Assembly: GCA_036742455.1 (NCBI GenBank)
Contig: DAINQU010000012.1
Location: 27,898 to 91,897, forward strand
Direction: 5' to 3'
Source: CAIKZZ01 sp036742455
GTDB taxonomy: Bacteria > Pseudomonadota > Gammaproteobacteria > Steroidobacterales > Steroidobacteraceae
Length of the DNA stretch: 64,000 nt
Shown: in pieces, positions 16,174 through 24,472 of the stretch
Layout: the number at the start of each line of letters is the position of its first letter
How positions within the stretch are numbered: the stretch's first letter is position 1
Program-made: the position numbers and the translations under genes
Notes under the pieces: generated by a model
Databases searched by the model: none
What the model saw: the letters and a program-made list of their open reading frames with translations, nothing else
What the model was told of the DNA's origin: nothing

Positions 16174-16980
16174 ATGAACGTAAAACCCCGGATGACCCTC
16201 CACCGTTTGCGTCAGATGCATGCTCAGCGCGAGCCGATCGCTATGCTGACCTGCTATGACGCCACGTTTGCGCAGGTAATGGATGCGGCCGGTGTCGACG
16301 TCCTCTTGGTGGGAGACTCGCTCGGCATGGTGTGCCAAGGGCGTACCGATACGCTACCGGTATCGATGGACGCGATGGTGTATCACACAGGGAGCGTTGC
16401 ACGCGGCAACCGGACCGCGTGGATCATCGCGGATATGCCTTTTGGCAGTTACCAGGGGTCCCACGACGAAGCCATTGCGAACGCCGTGCGTTTGATGCAG
16501 GCGGGTGCTCATATGGTCAAAGTCGAAGGCGGCGGCTGGACGGTCCCCCTGGTCCGTGCCCTGGTTGAGCGTGGAATCCCGGTGTGTGCGCACCTCGGCT
16601 TTACCCCACAGTCGGTGTATGCGCTCGGTGGGTATCGGGTGCAAGCCCGTGAGGATGACGCTGCGCAACACCTGCGCGCGGATGCCATGGCACTGGCCGA
16701 CGCCGGCGCCTCGATGGTGGTCTTTGAGTTGATGCCGTCGGCCATCGCGCGCCCGATTGCCGACGCATTGCCGATCCCCGTGATCGGTATCGGAGCAGGC
16801 TCCGGGCTCGGTGGCCAGGTGTTAGTCCTGCACGACATGCTGAACCTGACAGCTGGGCGATTGCCGCGTTTCGTCCGCGATTTTACCGAGGGGTCAGCGG
16901 ATATCCGGGCGGCCATTGGTCGCTACGTCGCGGATGTTAAAGCCGGACGATTCCCTGACGATACGTTGCACGGTTACTGA
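16174..16980 (+). CDS. panB: 3-methyl-2-oxobutanoate hydroxymethyltransferase PanB
   Basis: Transfers a hydroxymethyl group from methylene-tetrahydrofolate to 2-oxoisovalerate, giving ketopantoate for pantothenate and CoA synthesis. MLTCYDATFA, VDVLLVGDSLGMV and DMPFGSYQGS carry the Mg2+ and substrate residues; KVEGG and AHLGFTPQS are further conserved blocks and VIGIGAGSGLGGQVLV is near the C-terminus. I start at the ATG at 16174 (268 residues); the frame stays open upstream to 16036, but that part has no homology to the family. panC follows after 8 bases, a standard panBC pair. Confidence 0.95.
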   Translation: MNVKPRMTLHRLRQMHAQREPIAMLTCYDATFAQVMDAAGVDVLLVGDSLGMVCQGRTDTLPVSMDAMVYHTGSVARGNRTAWIIADMPFGSYQGSHDEAIANAVRLMQAGAHMVKVEGGGWTVPLVRALVERGIPVCAHLGFTPQSVYALGGYRVQAREDDAAQHLRADAMALADAGASMVVFELMPSAIARPIADALPIPVIGIGAGSGLGGQVLVLHDMLNLTAGRLPRFVRDFTEGSADIRAAIGRYVADVKAGRFPDDTLHGY

Positions 16981-16988
16981 TCGGAGCC

Positions 16989-17816
16989 ATGCCGGTCATG
17001 CAAGTATTGGAGTCGGTCGCATCGGTTCGTGGTGTCTTGGCCGGGCAGCATGAGGTGGCATTTGTGCCGACGATGGGTGGTCTGCACGAGGGCCACTTGG
17101 CGCTTGTCCGCCAGGCGCGAGCGGTGGGATCCCCCGTCATCGCGAGCATTTTCGTCAATCGATTGCAGTTTGGTGCCGGCGAGGATTTCGAGCGCTACCC
17201 TCGCCAATTCGAGCGCGACTGCGAATTATTGCGGAGTGCTGGCTGTGATTTTGTATTCGCGCCGTCTGAGGCTGCGTTGTATCCGGAGCCTCAGATCTAC
17301 CGAGTAATGCCACCGGATGCGTTGGCCAATGTGTTGGAGGGCGCATCGAGGCCTGGCTTCTTTCAGGGCGTCTGCACGGTGGTACTCAAATTGCTCTCGA
17401 TCGTGCAGCCGCGCTACGCGCTCTTCGGAAAAAAAGATTATCAGCAGTGGCGAATCATTGCGTCCATGGTCCGTCAGTTCGATCTGCCGATCGAAATCCT
17501 GGCCGGCGAAACCGTGCGCGATGCGGATGGCTTGGCGCTCTCCTCTCGTAACGTGTATCTGAGCGATGCGGAACGGCGTGTCGCGCCAGCATTGCAGCGC
17601 GTCTTGGTGACCGCGGCGGCGCGCGTTCGAGAAGGGGCTGATTTTGCAGCCGTAGAGTCACAGGCCTGCGAGGCGCTCCGGGCCGCCGGTTGGGCCCCCG
17701 ATTATGTCGTGGTTCGTGCGCGGGATCTCGGTCCAGCACAGCCTGGTTGCCCCGCCGTTGTGCTGGGCGCGGGACTGCTGGGAAAGACCCGGCTTATCGA
17801 TAATATTGAGTTCTAA
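16989..17816 (+). CDS. panC: Pantothenate synthetase PanC
   Basis: Joins pantoate to beta-alanine using ATP. FVPTMGGLHEGHLALV is the HIGH-type ATP-binding motif near residue 28; FVNRLQFGAGEDFERYPR, FFQGVCTVVLKL and LFGKKDYQQWRI follow, then the SSRNVYLS loop. The usual FVNPxQF reads FVNRLQF, a proline-to-arginine change next to the substrate pocket. The 275 residues are normal. Its amine substrate, beta-alanine, is also the substrate of the aminotransferase two genes upstream. No panD (aspartate decarboxylase) is present in the window. Confidence 0.95.
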   Translation: MPVMQVLESVASVRGVLAGQHEVAFVPTMGGLHEGHLALVRQARAVGSPVIASIFVNRLQFGAGEDFERYPRQFERDCELLRSAGCDFVFAPSEAALYPEPQIYRVMPPDALANVLEGASRPGFFQGVCTVVLKLLSIVQPRYALFGKKDYQQWRIIASMVRQFDLPIEILAGETVRDADGLALSSRNVYLSDAERRVAPALQRVLVTAAARVREGADFAAVESQACEALRAAGWAPDYVVVRARDLGPAQPGCPAVVLGAGLLGKTRLIDNIEF

Positions 17817-17859
17817 CGACGCTCTTACACGCTTCCTCCGCTGCGACTCGAGCAATGCG

Positions 17860-17871
17860 GATCCTAGGATC
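17860..17871. promoter_or_regulatory. Perfect 12-base palindrome before the aldehyde dehydrogenase
   Basis: GATCCTAGGATC is a perfect palindrome in the 63-base space between panC and the next gene. Its AGGA also serves as the likely ribosome-binding site for the ATG at 17880. It could be an operator for a small repressor, or chance. Confidence 0.3.
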
Positions 17872-17879
17872 TATTGACG

Positions 17880-19232
17880 ATGACGCAAATTTTAATTGAC
17901 GGTTCGTTTGTGGATGCCGGCGGCGAAGCCGTGCGGCCAATTAACAATCCGGCGACCGGCAAGGCGTTGGGCGAGATTGCGGACACCAGCAGCGTCGACC
18001 TTGACCGCGCCGTGACGGCAGCGCAACGCGCCGGCGCCGACTGGTTTCATGCTTCGCCGAGCGAGCGTGCCCGCGCTTTGCAGGCATCGGCGGCCGCGCT
18101 GCGCGAGGATCGCTCGACTGTTGAGGCGTTACTCGTGGCAGAAGGGGGATTGACCCTACGCGAAGCCCGAGCGTCGTTCGAGGCGGCCGCGATGGCTTTG
18201 GAAACGCCGCATTCGGATCGCGCCCTAGAGCCCACTGTGCGTGCGGTGTTTGGGCCATCGTCGTCGCCACTATTGCCGGTGATGCGAGATCTGGCGCGCG
18301 CGCTCAATGCCGGTGAGACGGTTGTACTGAAGCCCTGTGCTGGGACGGTGCTCAGCCTGTTAGCGGCAGCGCGTGCTTGGCGACACTTGCCCAACGGTGT
18401 CGTTAATGTGGTGCCGGGCGATGCGGTCATCGGTCAGCACGTACTGGCGCATCCCGGAGTTGATGCGTTGGCATTTACAGGCTCGCTGGCCGTGGCCCGC
18501 AGCCTAGCGCTCGACGGGCGCCCGGTCTCGATCAATGCTGGTGGTGAAGATGCCGCTATTGTCCGGCGGGACGCCGATCTCGACACGGCCGTTCGCGCGA
18601 TTGCTTGGTCACGATTGCGTCACGGCGGACGCACCTGTGCGTCGAGCCGGCGAATCTATGTCGATGCCGCGATTGCGATGGATTTTACGGTTCGCCTGCA
18701 CGAGTACTTGGGCGCTCTGGAGGTCGATGACCCCGCCAAACCCACGTCCATGATGGGGCCACTCCTCTCTGCGGCAGCCGCCAAGAGTTGCGAGGGACGA
18801 GTCGTAAAGTCGATGCGGGAAGGTGCTCGATTGGTATTGGGCGGTTTCCGCTTTCGTCCGGCTGGTCTTGCCGGATACTGGCTGCAGCAGACGATCTTGG
18901 CCGACGTTCCGCCGGGGGCGCTGCCCCTGCGCGAGGAGATGTCTGGGCCGGTACTCACCGTGTCCTCGTACACCGATGAACGGCAAGTGATCGAGTGGTT
19001 ACGCGCCCCCGCGCTCCCGCTCGGTATTAGCGCCTTCGGTGCGGACGAGGAGGGATTGCAGGCGTGGCTCGCCGAGCTGCCGGCAGCGGCGCTTTGGTTG
19101 AACTCTCCGCAATCGGACTACGACATCGTTGTCCCCGGCGACTCACCGACCGTTTTTCGACCGATCGGCACGGATGCTCGCGTCGATTATTACGAGCAGG
19201 ATGTTTATCCCCGAGGCAGTGTTCGGACATGA
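17880..19232 (+). CDS. Aldehyde dehydrogenase family protein with altered active site
   Basis: 450-residue ALDH-fold protein, somewhat shorter than the usual 480 to 500. Recognisable blocks: INNPATGKALGEI, the NAD-binding ETVVLKPCAGTVLS and FTGSLAVARSL, the catalytic cysteine in GGRTCASSRR (about residue 260), and LREEMSGPVLTV. Where most aldehyde dehydrogenases have the catalytic glutamate in ELGGK, this reads NAGGE, so the general base is missing; CoA-acylating dehydrogenases such as MmsA also lack it. The ATG at 17880 is favoured over a TTG six bases upstream because of AGGA ten bases ahead. Its stop overlaps the start of the FAD oxidase by 4 bases, so the two should act together on an amine-derived aldehyde. 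Confidence 0.85.
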   Translation: MTQILIDGSFVDAGGEAVRPINNPATGKALGEIADTSSVDLDRAVTAAQRAGADWFHASPSERARALQASAAALREDRSTVEALLVAEGGLTLREARASFEAAAMALETPHSDRALEPTVRAVFGPSSSPLLPVMRDLARALNAGETVVLKPCAGTVLSLLAAARAWRHLPNGVVNVVPGDAVIGQHVLAHPGVDALAFTGSLAVARSLALDGRPVSINAGGEDAAIVRRDADLDTAVRAIAWSRLRHGGRTCASSRRIYVDAAIAMDFTVRLHEYLGALEVDDPAKPTSMMGPLLSAAAAKSCEGRVVKSMREGARLVLGGFRFRPAGLAGYWLQQTILADVPPGALPLREEMSGPVLTVSSYTDERQVIEWLRAPALPLGISAFGADEEGLQAWLAELPAAALWLNSPQSDYDIVVPGDSPTVFRPIGTDARVDYYEQDVYPRGSVRT

Positions 19233-20518
19233 TTTTCGCACCGGACTACGAAGCGCGTTGTTACTGGCAAGACGATGAGCCATTGCCCCCAGAGGGTCCG
19301 GCGTCCTTGCCGCGAGCGGTCGATGTACTCGTCATTGGATCGGGGTACACAGGCCTCGCCGCCGCACGTGAAACGGCGCTTGCCGGGCGAACAACGCTAG
19401 TCATTGATGCCGGACCCGTCGCCGGTGGATGCTCATCGCGCAACGGCGGGCAAGTGGCGTTTAGTTTCAAGCCCACTCATCCCGAACTCACCGCACAACA
19501 CGGCAAAGCGATCGCGGACGGCATCTACCGTGAGGGCATGGCGGCGAATGCGGCGTTGGCGGCGTTGGCCAAGGACGAGGGATTGGACTTTGACTGGCGC
19601 CCCTGTGGCGGCTTTCTCGGTGCTCATACCCCGCGCCATCTGCGAGCACTCGTCGGTGCGTTCGAAGCGCAGGTCCCCGAATTTGCAGAACCGTTCGAGG
19701 TGCTTCCGCGGCATCGCCTGAGCGAGGCAATTGACAGTCCCCTGTATCACGGCGGGGTGATCGTCTCCTCGGACGCGTCGGTCCATCCGGGTAAACTCGC
19801 GTCCGCGCTCTATCGCCGAGCGATTGCCGCCGGTGCGACCGTTGTCGGGCACTGTCGCGCGCTCGCCATCCGCCGCGCATCGGTCGGATTGGAGGTCCAA
19901 ACGGCACGAGGGTTGGTGACAGCCCGTCAGGTACTTGTGGCCACGAACGGCTATACGGACGGAGTGTTGCCTTGGCTGCAGCGTCGAGTGATGCCTGTGG
20001 GCAGCTACATCATTGCGACGGAAATGCTGGATCCGGAGCTCGTGCGCCGCCTGATCCCGGCCGCACGTAATGTGGGCGATACCCGTCGTGTGGTGACGTA
20101 CGTACGGCCGTCACCGGACGGTCGACGTATCCTCTTCGGCGGTCGCGCTTCGGCCGGGGAGACCGATGTCACGCGATGTGCCCCCGTGATGCATCGCATG
20201 ATGACCGAGATGTTCCCAGCCTTGTCCGGCGCCAAAATCAGTCGCGCGTGGATGGGATTCGTTGGCTTTACGTTTGATACCCGCATGCATCTCGGCGAGC
20301 ACGACGGAGTGCACTATTGCATGGGATATTGCGGTCAGGGCGTGCCATTGGCGACGTACTACGGGCGACACATCGGTCGACGATTGGCGAATCCTGCCGT
20401 CGCACCCTCGGCTCTGGAAGGGCTCGAATTCCCCTCTCGTCCGTACTATCGCGGTCGGCCGTGGTTTCTGCCGCTCGCTGTTCAGGCCTACCGGGCGATG
20501 GATTGGCTCGGCGTCTGA
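19229..20518 (+). CDS. FAD-dependent amine oxidoreductase (PuuB-like, DAO family)
   Basis: 429-residue flavoprotein of the D-amino-acid-oxidase/glycine-oxidase superfamily. An N-terminal Rossmann motif VLVIGSGYTGLAAARETA (about residues 32 to 49) is followed by SSRNGGQVAF, the RNGG hallmark of gamma-glutamylputrescine oxidase (PuuB) and its relatives. The C-terminal FAD-closing block is WMGFVGFTFDTRMHLGEH then GYCGQGVPLATYYG. The start ATG lies inside the last codons of the dehydrogenase (ATGA overlap). The likely reaction is oxidation of a primary or secondary amine to an aldehyde that the upstream dehydrogenase then handles. No gamma-glutamyl ligase or hydrolase of the Puu pathway is nearby, so the exact amine is open. 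Confidence 0.87.
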   Translation: MIFAPDYEARCYWQDDEPLPPEGPASLPRAVDVLVIGSGYTGLAAARETALAGRTTLVIDAGPVAGGCSSRNGGQVAFSFKPTHPELTAQHGKAIADGIYREGMAANAALAALAKDEGLDFDWRPCGGFLGAHTPRHLRALVGAFEAQVPEFAEPFEVLPRHRLSEAIDSPLYHGGVIVSSDASVHPGKLASALYRRAIAAGATVVGHCRALAIRRASVGLEVQTARGLVTARQVLVATNGYTDGVLPWLQRRVMPVGSYIIATEMLDPELVRRLIPAARNVGDTRRVVTYVRPSPDGRRILFGGRASAGETDVTRCAPVMHRMMTEMFPALSGAKISRAWMGFVGFTFDTRMHLGEHDGVHYCMGYCGQGVPLATYYGRHIGRRLANPAVAPSALEGLEFPSRPYYRGRPWFLPLAVQAYRAMDWLGV

Positions 20519-20529
20519 GCCCGAGCAAG

Positions 20530-21252
20530 TTAGGCGCGCGCGGTTCCGTTGGTCGCAACCGCGGCGAGACCATTGAGAACGAGATCCGGCACGATGTCCG
20601 CCGGTGTCTGAATCTGTTCGGCCAGTAAGCGCGCATCACCCCCGGTCAGCAGTAAGCCCGGTTCTGTGCCTAGCAGGTCGCGTAACTGCTGCCAGGCCCG
20701 CTGCGCGGCGGCAGCCAGCATCAAGGGGACTGCGTCGCCGAGCACGGGTTGATCGGGGTCGGCGAAATCGGGCTCTGCGGCGAGGATGGCCTGAGTTTCC
20801 GTCAACATCGATAACCCAGGAATTATCAGACCGCCACGATGCAACCCCGTGCCATCCAATGCGTCGATGGTGAGTGCAGTACCGCTGCTGACGATCAGTG
20901 TCGGACGCGGCGACCGTCGCCACGCTGCAATGAGGGCTAGCCATCGATCGACACCGAGAGCGGACGGACGCCGATACCCGTTGCGAACGCCGAGCAGTGC
21001 CTCGCGGGCGAGGACAAATTCAGGATCGACCGAGTAATGATCCCTGCACCACAGCGTCAGTGCGGCGGCAAAGGCCGGTCCCGCCACGTTGCTCACAACG
21101 ACCCGCGTAGGACGGTGGCCGTCGGCCTCGATTTCACGTTGCCACGCCCGATGGGTCGAATTGTGGGCAACCGCGCCCGCAGGAGCTACCTCGAGATACT
21201 CGAGCCAAGCCCATTTGACGCGCGTATTGCCCACATCGAGGAGGAGAATCAT
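20530..21252 (-). CDS. coaX: Type III pantothenate kinase CoaX
   Basis: Phosphorylates pantothenate, the first committed step to CoA. MILLLDVGNTRVKWAWLE is the ASKHA-fold phosphate-1 motif, GVDRWLALIAAW and SSGTALTIDALD the adenosine/phosphate-2 region, and HRGGLIIPGLSML the substrate loop. The frame stays open upstream to 21555 but family homology starts at the ATG at 21252, which has GATTCTCCTC-type purine context on the coding strand (revcomp of gaggagaatc runs into the gene). The 240 residues fit CoaX. It converges with the FAD oxidase (11-base gap) and is divergent from folA. With panB and panC nearby, three of the early CoA steps are clustered. Confidence 0.93.
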   Translation of the reverse strand: MILLLDVGNTRVKWAWLEYLEVAPAGAVAHNSTHRAWQREIEADGHRPTRVVVSNVAGPAFAAALTLWCRDHYSVDPEFVLAREALLGVRNGYRRPSALGVDRWLALIAAWRRSPRPTLIVSSGTALTIDALDGTGLHRGGLIIPGLSMLTETQAILAAEPDFADPDQPVLGDAVPLMLAAAAQRAWQQLRDLLGTEPGLLLTGGDARLLAEQIQTPADIVPDLVLNGLAAVATNGTARA

Positions 21253-21364
21253 GGTGCGCAGTCTAGGCGATCGGATCTGCGGAAGGCTATGGGTGTCCGA
21301 CCTCGTGCAGGCGAGTGGGTTAGGGTGGTAGGGTGACGTTGGCGGAGTGATAGGTAAGACCAAA

Positions 21365-21862
21365 ATGACGGCAGCAGTGCGTTTGGAAATCGTCGTGGCA
21401 GTGGCCCGTAATGGAATTATCGGGCGAGGTAACACGCTGCCGTGGCGTCTACCGGCCGATTTGGCCCATTTCAAGCGCCTCACGCTGGGGCATCCGATTC
21501 TCATGGGTCGTCGCACGTGGGATAGCCTTGGCCGCCCGCTGCCAGGTCGGCGCAATCTCGTGCTGACCCGTACGCCGGGTTCGATCGACGGCGCCGATGT
21601 GGTTCACAGCGTCGCCGAAGCGAAAGCGCTCGTCGGCGAAGGCGTATTGATGATCATCGGCGGTGCTGAGTTGTACCGATTGGTGTTGCCAGAGGTCGAT
21701 GTTCTGCACCTGACGCGCGTCGAGGCGGAAGTGGACGGAGACGTCGCGTTTCCGGAGTGGTCTGAGGATGACTGGCAGGAAGTCGCGTCGGTCTCACACG
21801 CAGCGGACGACCGACACGACTATGACTACACGTTCAGGACACTACGGCGTCGAGCGGGGTAA
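21365..21862 (+). CDS. folA: Dihydrofolate reductase FolA
   Basis: Reduces dihydrofolate to tetrahydrofolate with NADPH. LEIVVAVARNGIIGRGNTLPW opens the fold (split here only by a short tag), with LPADLAHFKRLTLG carrying the active-site acidic residue and MGRRTWDSLGRPLPGR the NADPH phosphate site; MIIGGAELYR is the second glycine motif. I use the ATG at 21365 (165 residues); a GTG at 21347 is an alternative start. Its last 29 bases overlap the end of the convergent kmo gene. It supplies folate for ThyA and PanB in the same window. Confidence 0.95.
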   Translation: MTAAVRLEIVVAVARNGIIGRGNTLPWRLPADLAHFKRLTLGHPILMGRRTWDSLGRPLPGRRNLVLTRTPGSIDGADVVHSVAEAKALVGEGVLMIIGGAELYRLVLPEVDVLHLTRVEAEVDGDVAFPEWSEDDWQEVASVSHAADDRHDYDYTFRTLRRRAG

Positions 21863-23195
21863 GTTGGTCGCGGACGAGCGCGTCGACCCGGTCGAGATCT
21901 ATTTCCTCGAGGCTCGCCACGCCGTCGGTCGCAGTGGTTAAGAGCGTGCGCTGTATGGCCCCGCGACGTTCCGCCTCCGCATAAGGAATCTCGCCGTGGA
22001 ACATCACCATGGAATAGCGCGGGATAAAACGATTCGGGTGTCGCCGTTCCAACAGTAGGGACAATTCTTTCTGAAGCAGGAAGCGTGGGTCGCGGACTGC
22101 GTCGCGCATTTCCTCATAATTTTCGATCGCCATGCGCGCGATCGCATCCGTATTGGGACGTCGTTCGGCGGAGAATTCGCGAAAGCACTCCTGCCAGTCG
22201 GCGCTGTTGCCGACCCATCGATCCAGCGCCACGCAGTCTTCAAAACAGGCATTCAGCCCCTGACCGTGAAAAGGCACAATGCCGTGCGCCGCGTCACCGA
22301 TAAGCAAGGCGGTGTCTTGCGTGTGCCACACATCGGCATGGATCGTTGCTAAGCGGCCGACCGGATGCGTTGCGTATTGCTGATCAAAATCCGGCATCAG
22401 CGCGAGCGCATCCGGAAATTCGTGCGCGAAGAACGCACGTGCGACAGAGATCTCTTCGAGCGCCTCGAAACTCGGGGCACTCCCCGTGGCTGCCATGAAC
22501 AGGGTTAGTGTGAAGCTGTGATCGGCATTCGGTAGCGCGATGAGCATATGCGCTCCGCGCGGCCAGATATGCAAATGCCCAGGATCAAGTTGTGGCTGCC
22601 CAGCGGCGTCCGCGGCGATCGTCAGTTCTTTGTACCGATGCCCGAGCACGTCTTCGCGGGCATGGCACAACCCCGCCCGTGCCATTGCTGCGCGCATCAC
22701 CGAACCCGATCCGTCGGCGGCAATCGCTGGCGCCATGGGGACGCGATAACGTTGGCCGGAGGCGGTGTCTTCCAATACGGCCGTGCGATCGGAGAAATCG
22801 GCATCAACGAGTGCCTGCCCGAATCGACAATCGACGCCCTCCGCGACCGCGGCCTCCACCAGTGCACGGTGTAAGCCGGCTCGAGAGGCAGACCAGAGCA
22901 CTTCCTCCGGTCGTTGCCCGTAGCGTAGCGACAGGGGCGGTCGGCCATTTTCATGGATCATGCGTGAGTGCATCGGAACGAGCATTGGGCGCAACGCGGA
23001 CATCAAACCCACTTGCTCGAGCGCGCGAACTCCACGGTCGGCGAGTGCCAAATTGATCGAACGGCCTGCCGGAACGGCGTGCGTGCGCGGATCAGCGCGT
23101 CGCTCGTACAGCGTGACGGAGTAACCGCGGCGCGCTAGGAGTAACCCGACGAGCGGCCCAGTGCAGCCGCCACCCAAAATGGTGATCGTGCTCAT
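21834..23195 (-). CDS. kmo: Kynurenine 3-monooxygenase
   Basis: FAD/NADPH hydroxylase converting L-kynurenine to 3-hydroxykynurenine. ILGGGCTGPLVGLLLARRGY is the N-terminal FAD Rossmann motif, RSINLALADRGVRAL the family-specific block after it, and LLIGDAAHGIVPFHGQGLNACFED the second FAD motif with the GD pair. A long C-terminal helical part (to residue 453) replaces the membrane anchor of mitochondrial forms. It is last in the four-gene kynurenine operon; its ATG overlaps the kynU stop by 4 bases. The 3' end overlaps folA by 29 bases. Confidence 0.94.
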   Translation of the reverse strand: MSTITILGGGCTGPLVGLLLARRGYSVTLYERRADPRTHAVPAGRSINLALADRGVRALEQVGLMSALRPMLVPMHSRMIHENGRPPLSLRYGQRPEEVLWSASRAGLHRALVEAAVAEGVDCRFGQALVDADFSDRTAVLEDTASGQRYRVPMAPAIAADGSGSVMRAAMARAGLCHAREDVLGHRYKELTIAADAAGQPQLDPGHLHIWPRGAHMLIALPNADHSFTLTLFMAATGSAPSFEALEEISVARAFFAHEFPDALALMPDFDQQYATHPVGRLATIHADVWHTQDTALLIGDAAHGIVPFHGQGLNACFEDCVALDRWVGNSADWQECFREFSAERRPNTDAIARMAIENYEEMRDAVRDPRFLLQKELSLLLERRHPNRFIPRYSMVMFHGEIPYAEAERRGAIQRTLLTTATDGVASLEEIDLDRVDALVRDQLTPLDAVVS

Positions 23196-24472
23196 GCGTC
23201 TTCCAGTGCCTCGGCGAGAAGGTGTATGGCACGGTCTACATCGCAGAAGCGTGTATAGAGCGGCATGGGGGCGATACGGATAACATCCGGCTCACGCCAG
23301 TCACCGATGACCCCACGCGACTCCAGTCGCTGAAAGGTCCGCCGTCCGCATTCGCGCCCTGCCACCACACGCAGCGATAACTGACAGCCGCGCTCCACCG
23401 CACGATCCGGCGTGAGTATCTCGATCCGCTCGCCGCACCGCTCGCGGATGAGACGTCGCGCAAAGCCATCCAGCGCGTCCGATTTGGAGCGCAGTCGATC
23501 CATACCCGCTGCGTCGAAGAGCGCGAGCGAAGCGGCAAGCGGCGCCAGCGATAGGATCGGAGGATTGGATAATTGCCAACCGTCTGCGCCGGGGGAGGGG
23601 TGGAACTCAGGACCCATTTTGAAACGCGTCGCGAGATCATGACCCCACCAACCCGCCAAGCGCGGTACGTCGGCGCGCGTCCCATGACGCGCATGCACGA
23701 ATGCCCCGGCGACGGCACCGGGGCCGGCGGATACGTATTTGTAGTGACACCAGACGGCGAAATCGACGCCATCGTCGTGGAGCGTTAAGGGGACATTGCC
23801 GACCGAATGTGCCAAATCAAAGCCCGCCACCGCGCCCACCCGGTGCGCCGCGGCGGTGATAGCGCCGATATCCAGCACCTGGCCGTTCCGATACTGCACG
23901 CCCGGCAGTAGCACGAGCGCTAAGGTTTGGCCTGCCGCCTCAATGGCGTCGATGAAGTCGTCGGTATGCCATTGACCCAGGGGGGGTCTGGGCGACACTT
24001 CGATCAGCGCTTGTTCTATCGATCGGCCGTGCCACGCCAACTGCGAGGCAACGGCGTGGCGATCTGACGGAAAGGCGCCCGCTTCGATGAGGATGCGATC
24101 GCGCATGCCACTGGGTCGATAAAACGACGCCAGCAGGAGATGCAGATTCGTCGTCAGCGTATTCATCGCGACGACTTCCAAAGGCTCGGCACCCACGAGT
24201 CGTGCGAGAGATTCGGTAAAGCGACGGTGATACACGAGCCAAGGATGCTCGCCCTCGTGGTGGCCACGTACGCCTAACGTGGACCAGTGCCGCAGCACTG
24301 AGGTGACTTCAGCCGATGCCGCCTTGGGCATGGGCCCGAGCGAATTTCCGCACAGGTAGATCGCGGGGGTTCCGTCGGGCCCCATGGGCAATTCGAACTG
24401 CTCGCGTAACGAGGCGAGCGTGTCGGCAGCGTCCAGTGCGGCCGCATCGCGCTCAGCGCTACTCATGGGCAC
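23192..24472 (-). CDS. kynU: Kynureninase
   Basis: PLP enzyme cleaving 3-hydroxykynurenine (or kynurenine) to 3-hydroxyanthranilate (or anthranilate) and alanine. IYLCGNSLGPMPKAA is the N-terminal signature, MNTLTTNLHLLLASFYRP the phosphate-binding region, FDLAHSVGNVPL the aspartate/histidine block and WCHYKYVSAGPGAVAG contains the PLP lysine (about residue 235). The 426 residues are typical. It overlaps the cyclase gene upstream (14 bases) and kmo downstream (4 bases), so the operon is translated as a coupled unit. With kmo and the dioxygenase present, the 3-hydroxy branch is favoured. Confidence 0.95.
   Translation of the reverse strand: MPMSSAERDAAALDAADTLASLREQFELPMGPDGTPAIYLCGNSLGPMPKAASAEVTSVLRHWSTLGVRGHHEGEHPWLVYHRRFTESLARLVGAEPLEVVAMNTLTTNLHLLLASFYRPSGMRDRILIEAGAFPSDRHAVASQLAWHGRSIEQALIEVSPRPPLGQWHTDDFIDAIEAAGQTLALVLLPGVQYRNGQVLDIGAITAAAHRVGAVAGFDLAHSVGNVPLTLHDDGVDFAVWCHYKYVSAGPGAVAGAFVHARHGTRADVPRLAGWWGHDLATRFKMGPEFHPSPGADGWQLSNPPILSLAPLAASLALFDAAGMDRLRSKSDALDGFARRLIRERCGERIEILTPDRAVERGCQLSLRVVAGRECGRRTFQRLESRGVIGDWREPDVIRIAPMPLYTRFCDVDRAIHLLAEALEDA

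Noticed and set aside
19064..19228. 55-codon extension of the FAD oxidase inside the aldehyde dehydrogenase
   Set aside because: It is an out-of-frame shadow of the dehydrogenase; the ATGA overlap at 19229 gives the natural N-terminus before the Rossmann motif.
21253..21555. N-terminal extension of coaX by 101 codons
   Set aside because: The extension has no similarity to the family, is Arg/Pro-rich and lies across the divergent folA start; the conserved ASKHA motif begins right at the ATG at 21252.
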